DNA from: Saccharothrix tamanrassetensis
Lineage (GTDB): Bacteria > Actinomycetota > Actinomycetes > Mycobacteriales > Pseudonocardiaceae
Direction: 5' to 3'
DNA length: 64,000 nucleotides
Assembly (NCBI RefSeq): GCF_014203665.1
Contig: NZ_JACHJN010000002.1
Location: forward strand, 62,001 to 126,000
Shown: positions 58,709 through 64,000 of the stretch, piece after piece
How the letters are laid out: the number at the start of each line of letters is the position of its first letter
Position numbering within the stretch: position 1 is the stretch's first letter
The notes under the pieces: generated by a model
Database searches by the model: none
What the model was told of the DNA's origin: nothing
What the model saw: only the letters and a program-made list of their open reading frames with translations
Program-made: the position numbers and the translations under genes

Positions 58709-59859
58709 GCGTGGTGCTGCACTGGTTCCTGCCCACCTCGGGCGACGGGCGGACGGTCGTGGAGCGCTTCCACGCCAACAGGTCGCTGGGCGGGCCGGCC
58801 CAGCGCGGCCCGGACATCGACTACCTGGCGCAGGTCGCGGTCGCCGCCGAGCGCAACGGGTTCGAGGGCGTGCTGACGCCGACCGGCACCTGGTGCGAGG
58901 ACGCCTGGCTGACCACGGCGGCGCTGATCGCCCGCACCGAGCGGTTGAAGTTCCTGGTGGCGTTCCGGCCCGGCGTGATCTCGCCGACGCTGGCGGCCCA
59001 GATGGCGGCCACCTACCAGCGGATCTCGGGTGGCCGGCTGCTGCTGAACGTGGTCACGGGTGGCGACTCGATCGAGCAGCAGCGGTTCGGGGACTGGCTG
59101 GACCACGACCAGCGCTACGAGCGGACCGACGAGTTCCTGCACGTCGTGCGGGCGGTGTGGTCCGGGCGGCCGGTGGACTTCTCCGGGACGCACTACCAGG
59201 TGGCCGGGGCGACGGCGCTGGCCGCGCCTTCGCCGGTGCCGCCGGTCTACTTCGGCGGGTCGTCGGACGCCGCGTTGCCGGTGGCGGCCCGTCGGGCGGA
59301 CGTGTACCTGACGTGGGGCGAGCCGCCGGCGTCGGTGGCGGAGAAGATCGCGCGGGTGCGGGCGCTGGCCGGGGATCGGCCCATCCGGTTCGGCATCCGG
59401 TTGCACACCATCAGCCGGGACACCTCGGCCGAGGCCTGGCGCGAGGCGGAGAAGCTGCTGGAGGCGCTGGACCCGGTGCAGGTGGAGCGGGCGCAGGCGC
59501 AGTTGCGGGCCAGCCAGTCCGTGGGGCAGCAGCGGATGGTGGCGCTGCACGGCGGGGACCTGTCCAAGGGTGTGCGCGGGTTGGAGATCCACCCCGGGCT
59601 GTGGGCGGGGATCGGGCTCGTGCGCGGTGGGGCGGGGACCGCTCTGGTGGGCAGCCACGCGGAAGTCGCGGATCTGATCGAGGAGTACCACTCGTTGGGG
59701 ATCGACGAGTTCGTGTTGTCCGGGTATCCCCACTTGGAGGAGGCGTACTGGTTCGGGGAGGGTGTGCGGCCGGAACTGGTTCGGCGTGGGTGTGTCGGGT
59801 CGTCGGGGCTTCCTGGTGAGGGCGAGGTCGCGTTGGAGCCGGTGGTGGTTCGAGCGTGA
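58705..59859 (+). CDS. ssuD: FMNH2-dependent alkanesulfonate monooxygenase SsuD
   Basis: 384 residues from ATG 58705, overlapping SsuA (ATGA). Luciferase-like barrel that releases sulfite from alkanesulfonates with FMNH2 and O2. VLHWFLPTSGDGRTVVERFH, YLAQVAVAAERNGFEGVLTP, VAFRPGVISPTLAAQMAATY, QRISGGRLLLNVVTGGD, RTDEFLHVVRAVWSGRPVDF and TWGEPPASVAEKIARVRALA are the SsuD blocks. The C-terminal 20 residues (GSSGLPGEGEVALEPVVVRA) are unique. No FMN reductase (ssuE) lies in the operon, so reduced flavin must come from elsewhere. A strong hairpin terminator follows. Confidence 0.94.
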   Translation: MSVVLHWFLPTSGDGRTVVERFHANRSLGGPAQRGPDIDYLAQVAVAAERNGFEGVLTPTGTWCEDAWLTTAALIARTERLKFLVAFRPGVISPTLAAQMAATYQRISGGRLLLNVVTGGDSIEQQRFGDWLDHDQRYERTDEFLHVVRAVWSGRPVDFSGTHYQVAGATALAAPSPVPPVYFGGSSDAALPVAARRADVYLTWGEPPASVAEKIARVRALAGDRPIRFGIRLHTISRDTSAEAWREAEKLLEALDPVQVERAQAQLRASQSVGQQRMVALHGGDLSKGVRGLEIHPGLWAGIGLVRGGAGTALVGSHAEVADLIEEYHSLGIDEFVLSGYPHLEEAYWFGEGVRPELVRRGCVGSSGLPGEGEVALEPVVVRA

Positions 59860-59912
59860 ATCCCCGGTGATCAGTGATCTCCCGGTGGTCGATGATCGGT
59901 GATCGGGGGTGG

Positions 59913-59945
59913 GATCTCCCGGCGATCGCCGATCGCCGGGAGATC
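59913..59945 (+). terminator. Hairpin terminator after the sulfonate operon
   Basis: GATCTCCCGGCGATC (59913-59927) and GATCGCCGGGAGATC (59931-59945) are perfect complements around GCC. GATC- and GATCTCCCGG-like repeats surround it. It lies 53 bases past the ssuD stop and can also serve the convergent gene starting at 61117. Confidence 0.85.
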
Positions 59946-60007
59946 AGGGTTGGTGTGCCGAGGCGGCTGGGTCGAGTGGTCGCGACTTCCGCCGTGACGG
60001 CGTGGGG

Positions 60008-61117
60008 TCAGCGGGTCGGGCGGGCTTCCACGGCGGTGTCGGGGTTGTCGGCGAAGACGCCGTCCAGGCCGGTCGCGTAGAACTTCGCGTACTCGTCGAA
60101 GGCCCGGCCGTACGCGGCCGGGTCGGTCGACGTGCGGAAGTCCGCGGGCAGGAACGTGTTCTCGTTGCGGAACGTCCAGGCGTGCACGATCAGGCCGCGC
60201 ACGTGGGCGTCCCTGACCAGCGTGGTCGGGGCTTGGAGGAAGCCCTGGGCGTTGCGCGGGATGACGCGGTCCTTGGCCGCGCCGATGCCGGCGGCGTAGG
60301 TGCGGATCTCCCGCAGGCCGTCCGGCGTGACCAGGTCGCTGTAGGTGCGCTTGTCGCCGGCCTTGACGAAGTCGTAGGGCGCGCCGGAGGAGTTGACCAG
60401 TTGGACGAGGGGCACGCGCAGGTGCTTCTTGAGGGCCTTCAGGTTGGCCACCTCGAAGGACTGCACGAAGACCTTCGCGCCGTGCCGGTTGAGGCCGTTG
60501 CGGTTGAGCACGTCCACCAGCTTGGGCTCCAGGGCGAGCTTGACGTCCTGGAAGTAGGTGGGGTGCTTGGTCTCCGGGTAGATGCCGATCTCGCGGTCGA
60601 GCTCGCGGGACAGCCGGCGGGAGAGGTCGACGACCTCCTGGAGGGTGGGGATCTCGTAGCGGCCGTCGTAGAGGGTGTTGCGCGGCCGGGTGTCCGGGAT
60701 GCGCTCCTTGGCGCGCAACGTCTTCAGCTCGGCGAGCGTGAAGTCCTCGGTGAACCAGCCGGTGATGGGCGCGCCGTCGATGACCTTGGTCGTCTTGCGC
60801 GCCGCGAACTCCGGCTTGGTGGAGACGTCGGTGGTGCCGCCGATCTCGTTCTCGTGCCGGGCGACCAGCTGGCCGTCCTTCGTGGACACGAGGTCGGGCT
60901 CGACGTAGTCCGCGCCCATCCGCGCCGCCAGTTCGTACGCGGCGAGCGTGTGCTCGGGTCGGTAGCCCGACGCGCCCCGGTGGCCGATGACGATCGGACC
61001 CTTCGGCCGGTGCGCCGCCGCGGTGCTGTCGTCGCGCGCCGCCGCCGAGGGCATGGTCACCGCCCCGGCCACCGCGAGCGCTGCGAGCGCCGCCCAGACG
61101 ATCCTCGTCCGCACCAT
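60008..61117 (-). CDS. Secreted glycerophosphodiester phosphodiesterase
   Basis: 369 residues from ATG 61117. Sec signal (MVRTRIVWAALAALAVAGAV) to about residue 31. GDPD TIM barrel: IVIGHRGASGYRPEHTLAAY (metal His-Arg and Glu), ADYVEPDLVSTKDGQLVARH (metal Glu-Asp), EIGIYPETKHPTYFQDV and the second catalytic His in VHAWTFRNENTFLPADF, ending DGVFADNPDTAV. It cleaves glycerophosphodiesters outside the cell, giving alcohol and glycerol-3-phosphate for phosphate or carbon supply. Single gene. Confidence 0.95.
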   Translation of the reverse strand: MVRTRIVWAALAALAVAGAVTMPSAAARDDSTAAAHRPKGPIVIGHRGASGYRPEHTLAAYELAARMGADYVEPDLVSTKDGQLVARHENEIGGTTDVSTKPEFAARKTTKVIDGAPITGWFTEDFTLAELKTLRAKERIPDTRPRNTLYDGRYEIPTLQEVVDLSRRLSRELDREIGIYPETKHPTYFQDVKLALEPKLVDVLNRNGLNRHGAKVFVQSFEVANLKALKKHLRVPLVQLVNSSGAPYDFVKAGDKRTYSDLVTPDGLREIRTYAAGIGAAKDRVIPRNAQGFLQAPTTLVRDAHVRGLIVHAWTFRNENTFLPADFRTSTDPAAYGRAFDEYAKFYATGLDGVFADNPDTAVEARPTR

Positions 61118-61232
61118 CGCCGACCTCCCTGTTCCGCGAACCAGACGCGCGGCAGCCTCGTTGCGTGCCGCGAAGCCTTCGTCACCGTAGGGTGAAGTGC
61201 GGAACACGTCCTGGTGAACGCGTGGGTGACTG

Positions 61233-62786
61233 TCACTCCCTGGATATGGCCGCTTCCTCCAAGTCCAACTCGCGCAGCACGCGGAACAGGACCTCGTCGT
61301 CGATCTGCCCGTTGTCGCGGGCCTCGACGAAGACCTGGCGCTCGGCTTCCAGCATGGTGCGGCGCAGCCGGCGGTAGGACGCGGCGGGGCTCTCGTCCTC
61401 CTGGCGGCCGAGCCGTTCCCAGGCCGCGTTGCCCCGGTGCTCGGCCATGATGCGCAGGCGGTCCACGACGTGTCCCGGGGTGTGGTCGTCGTTCTCGGTC
61501 ATCTCGTCCAGGCGGTTCACGGCCGCTTGGGCGGCTGCGTGCTGCACCTGGGCCTCGGCCAGCGCGTCCGCCCGTTCCTCGTCGCCCTTGACGCCCAGTC
61601 TGCGGATCACCCAGGGCAGTGACAGGCCTTGCAGGAGGAGGGTGCCGACCGTGACGACGAAGGCGCAGAACACGATCACGTCGCGGCCCGGCAGCTCCAG
61701 CGGCAGCGCACTGGCGGCGGCCAGCGACACCACGCCGCGCATACCGGCCCAGGACAGGACCGTGATGCCCCGCCAGCCGGGGGCCGGCTCCTTCTGGCGG
61801 ATGCGCTTGGAGAGGAAGCGGGGGATGTAGGCGGCCGGGTACATCCACAGGAACCGGACCGCGATCGTCGCCGCCAGCACGGCGGCGGCTGCCCGGACGA
61901 GGTCTGCGGTGATGTCCACGTCGAGGACGATGTTCTTGAGCTGCAGACCGATGAGGGCGAAGACGAAGGCTTCGAGCAGGACGTCCACGGATCGCCAGAC
62001 GGCCGTGTCCTGCAGGCGGGTGTAGTAGGAGCTGCGCGGTGCGTGGTGGCCGATGTAGAGGCCGGCCACGACGACCGCGAGGACGCCGGAGGAGCCGAGT
62101 TCCTCGGCGAACAGGTAGGCACCGAACGGCACCAGCATGCCGAGCGAGCTCTCCATCACGCCGTCGTCCAGGCGGTCCCGGAGCCAACGGACGGCGAAGC
62201 CGATCGCCAGCCCGACGAGCACGCCGCCACCCGCGCCGATGATGAACGTGCGGGTGCCGTCCACCCAGGTCGCGGTGGCGCCGAGGGTGGCCGCGATGGC
62301 GACCTTGTAGACGGTGAGGGCGGTGGCGTCGTTGATCAGGCTCTCGCCGGTGAGCAGGGTCATGGTGCGGCGCGGCAGGTTGAGACGTCTGCCGATGGCC
62401 ACCGCCGCGACGGCGTCCGGCGGGGCCACCACCGCGCCGAGGACCAGGGCGGCGGGGATGGAGAGCTGCGGGAGGACGAGGTGGGCGACCCAGCCGACGC
62501 CGACCGTGGTGGCGATCACCAGGCCGACCGCCAGTAGCCCGATCGGGCGAAGATTGGCGCGGATGTTGTGGTACGAGCTGTCCAACGCGGCCGAGTAGAG
62601 CAGCGGCGGCAGGACCAGTACCAGGATCAGCTCCGGTTCGAGCGCGAACTCCGGCAGCCCGGGGATGAAGGACACCGCCAGGCCGGTTGCCACCAGGACG
62701 AGCGGGGCCGGTGCGAACAGCCGTTTGGCGACGGCGGTGACGAGCAGCGCGCCGACGAGGAGGAGCAGCAGTTCCGGTCCGTGCAT
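61233..62786 (-). CDS. CPA1-family Na+/H+ antiporter
   Basis: 517 residues from ATG 62786. Twelve or more membrane spans starting LLLLVGALLVTAVAKRLFAP. The ion-binding region includes GAVVAPPDAVAAVAIGRRLN and LTGESLINDATALTVYKVAI (the ND pair and the Asp of CPA1), and FALIGLQLKNIVLDVD. WAGMRGVVSLAAASALPLEL is the second marker (Asn/Asp-Arg-type). The C-terminal 130 residues are soluble and helical (ERADALAEAQVQHAAAQAAV). It exchanges protons for sodium or potassium in pH homeostasis. Confidence 0.94.
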   Translation of the reverse strand: MHGPELLLLLVGALLVTAVAKRLFAPAPLVLVATGLAVSFIPGLPEFALEPELILVLVLPPLLYSAALDSSYHNIRANLRPIGLLAVGLVIATTVGVGWVAHLVLPQLSIPAALVLGAVVAPPDAVAAVAIGRRLNLPRRTMTLLTGESLINDATALTVYKVAIAATLGATATWVDGTRTFIIGAGGGVLVGLAIGFAVRWLRDRLDDGVMESSLGMLVPFGAYLFAEELGSSGVLAVVVAGLYIGHHAPRSSYYTRLQDTAVWRSVDVLLEAFVFALIGLQLKNIVLDVDITADLVRAAAAVLAATIAVRFLWMYPAAYIPRFLSKRIRQKEPAPGWRGITVLSWAGMRGVVSLAAASALPLELPGRDVIVFCAFVVTVGTLLLQGLSLPWVIRRLGVKGDEERADALAEAQVQHAAAQAAVNRLDEMTENDDHTPGHVVDRLRIMAEHRGNAAWERLGRQEDESPAASYRRLRRTMLEAERQVFVEARDNGQIDDEVLFRVLRELDLEEAAISRE

Positions 62787-62814
62787 GGCGCAATCTTGCG
62801 TGATGATGGCGGGT

Positions 62815-63075
62815 ATGACCTGTCCTCACGTCGCCGACCTGCCCGCGTCGGTCTCCCCGGACACCATCGAGGGGTGCGCCGACTGCCTGGCCGCGGGTGA
62901 GCACAACTGGGCCCACCTCCGGATGTGCCTGTCCTGCGGGCACGTGGCCTGCTGCGATTCGAGTCCGCGTCGGCATGCGACCGCGCATTTTCACGGGTCG
63001 GGGCATCCGGTGATGCGGTCGTTCGAGCCCGGGGAGGAGTGGCGGTGGTGTTTCGAGGACGGGCGGGTGGTGTGA
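62815..63075 (+). CDS. UBP-type zinc-finger domain protein
   Basis: 86 residues from ATG 62815 (62806 and 62803 are alternatives). MTCPHVADLPASVSPDTIEG, CADCLAAGEHNWAHLRMCLS, CGHVACCDSSPRRHATAHFH and GSGHPVMRSFEPGEEWRWCF give the Cys/His set of the ubiquitin-protease-type zinc finger. In bacteria these single-domain proteins are common and do not bind ubiquitin; their role is not known. Divergent from the antiporter gene with a 28-bp gap, so they may share a promoter region. Confidence 0.95.
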   Translation: MTCPHVADLPASVSPDTIEGCADCLAAGEHNWAHLRMCLSCGHVACCDSSPRRHATAHFHGSGHPVMRSFEPGEEWRWCFEDGRVV

Positions 63076-63115
63076 GTGCGGGGTGGGTGAGGGGCGGGGA
63101 TGAAGGACAGAAAGC

Positions 63116-63195
63116 GTCCTCGCCGGACGAGGCCTCGTCTGAAGGGCGTAAGGGCGTCCTCGCCGGACGGGCAGGCCATACGGGGATGACACGCA
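63116..63195. repeat. Hairpin element D, truncated
   Basis: The box core GTCCTCGCCGGACG occurs at 63116-63129 and the full GTCCTCGCCGGACGGGC box at 63156-63172, the second directly followed by one arm only, CAGGCCATACGGGGATGACA + CGCAG (63172-63195, sharing the C at 63172). The pairing arm of the hairpin is absent. This is a degraded or deleted relative of elements A, B and C. Confidence 0.75.
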
Positions 63196-63333
63196 GGGGT
63201 GGGGGTGTGCGCGGCTCGGGCTCGGGGCGATCTGGGTCTTTACAGTCCCTTTAGACGGTTGGGCTATGGGTGTGACTGGGGGCACAAGTAGCTTCGGTTG
63301 GGCACGGATCAAGCGCGACACGAAGGGGTGCGC

Positions 63334-64000
63334 GTGTCGACCAAGTCGCAGGCCGATGTTGCCGAGCTCATTGCCGAGTATGACGAGGAACGGCCGTCGC
63401 GGGTGTTGTCGCGGCGGTGGGAGTCGGGGGTCTGGGCGGCGGGACTGGCGGTTTCGCTGCTCGTCGTGAAGCAGGTGTTCTGGCCGTTCAGCGAGGGCGG
63501 GCAGTACTACCTGGTCATCTTCCTCGCCGTCACGTTGCCGTTGGTCTTCCTCTGCTACCGGGGGAAGCGCGGCGGGCGTGAGGATCCCGGGCCGGTGGAC
63601 TGGGTGTTGGCCGGGGCGGCGTTCCTGGTCGGGGCGTACCCCTTGTTCGGGGGGTTCGACGCCTTCCTGGACCGTCAGGGGCAGTTGACCGACCTGGACG
63701 TCGTGGCGGGGACCGTCCTCCTTTTGTTGATCTTGGAGGCCTGCCGTCGCACTACCGGGTGGGTGCTTCCGGTGGTGTGTGTGGGGTTCGTCGTTTTTGC
63801 CTACTACGGCGGGTACTTGCCGCCGTCTTGGGACATCTCCCACGCCGGGGTCGACTTCGGGCAGATCATCAACGGGTTCTACAACGATGCGACCGGGTTC
63901 TACGGGACGCCGTTGGACGTTGCGGCCACCTACATCGTGTTGTTCACGATCTACGGGTCGGTGCTCAACGCGTCGGGGGCCGGGACGTTCTTCGTGGACA
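63334..64000 (+). CDS. TRAP transporter fused permease (TAXI-type), N-terminal part
   Basis: Starts at GTG 63334 behind GAAGGGG and runs off the window (222 codons visible). After a basic cytoplasmic start, the membrane spans WAAGLAVSLLVVKQVFWPFS, LVIFLAVTLPLVFLCYRG, WVLAGAAFLVGAYPLFGG, TVLLLLILEACRRTTGWVLP and CVGFVVFAYYGGYLPPSWDI are followed by FGQIINGFYNDATGFYGTPL and ATYIVLFTIYGSVLNASGAG. This is the opening of fused 4TM-12TM permeases of TAXI-TRAP systems. The partner binding protein is probably beyond the edge. Confidence 0.9.
   Translation, partial: MSTKSQADVAELIAEYDEERPSRVLSRRWESGVWAAGLAVSLLVVKQVFWPFSEGGQYYLVIFLAVTLPLVFLCYRGKRGGREDPGPVDWVLAGAAFLVGAYPLFGGFDAFLDRQGQLTDLDVVAGTVLLLLILEACRRTTGWVLPVVCVGFVVFAYYGGYLPPSWDISHAGVDFGQIINGFYNDATGFYGTPLDVAATYIVLFTIYGSVLNASGAGTFFVD

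Overview
The window is chromosomal DNA from a very high-GC actinomycete. GTG and TTG starts are frequent, ATGA/GTGA stop-start overlaps are common, and there is an HspR-type heat-shock operon, a type VII (ESX-like) secretion-target cluster, an LAxTG sortase substrate, an F420-type oxidoreductase and DasR-type operators. Gene content and the intergenic repeats point to the Pseudonocardiaceae (Saccharothrix/Actinosynnema/Lentzea group); that family placement is inference. Most of the window is ordinary chromosome with many complete conserved genes. No transposase, phage module, CRISPR array, rRNA operon or biosynthetic cluster is visible.

Layout. 1-3.8 kb: a truncated response regulator, an OhrR-like MarR regulator overlapping a perfect palindrome, then a 0.9-kb gene-free, repeat-rich segment that looks like a long leader of a small MerR-type regulator. 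4.2-10.2 kb: tRNA-Gly(CCC), dcd, a cation efflux protein, an LASTG surface protein, a holin-like membrane protein and a large Fe-S reductase. 10.3-13.4 kb: an SMR/TetR/unknown cluster, tandem repeats, a large hairpin element and a beta-repeat lipoprotein. 13.5-24 kb: the dnaK-grpE-dnaJ-hspR operon and clpB, each preceded by HAIR operators, with a flavohemoprotein-like gene and two VOC proteins between them. 24-31.6 kb: a three-gene EspC/WXG-like cluster inside a run of membrane-anchored unknowns, pyrE and a SpoU methyltransferase. 31.6-37.5 kb: a GH76-like enzyme, a LacI/PfkB/kinase unit, a DedA protein and a glycolate/lactate-oxidase-like flavoprotein. 37.6-41.9 kb: a GH18 chitinase, a second DedA protein, nagA and a ROK kinase; chitinase and the kinase-nagA unit each carry a DasR-like (dre) site, so this is a local chitin/GlcNAc regulon. 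42.5-56 kb: a sigma factor, oxidoreductases, fba, a penicillin-binding-like hydrolase, DUF3151, a FUSC-type exporter, a secreted HNH nuclease with a coupled small partner, a degenerate DAGK-like protein and purA. 56-60 kb: a sulfonate-use operon (ssuCBAD) preceded by a cysteine-containing leader peptide. 60-64 kb: a secreted GDPD, a CPA1 antiporter, a UBP zinc-finger protein and the start of a TRAP permease.

The most unusual material is intergenic. A family of 125-146-bp near-palindromic hairpins (12.2, 42.1, 42.4, 52.4, 52.8 kb, with a remnant at 63.1 kb) shares its outer ends and a GTCCTCGCCGGACGGGC box, while the inner stems differ between copies yet remain fully base-paired within each copy. 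Two composite copies (42.0-42.5 and 52.4-52.8 kb) lie in opposite orientation about 10 kb apart. The other strong candidates for undescribed biology are the GCAAGT-repeat leader at 1.8-2.6 kb and the secreted nuclease whose ribosome-binding site is buried in a stem ending at its start codon.
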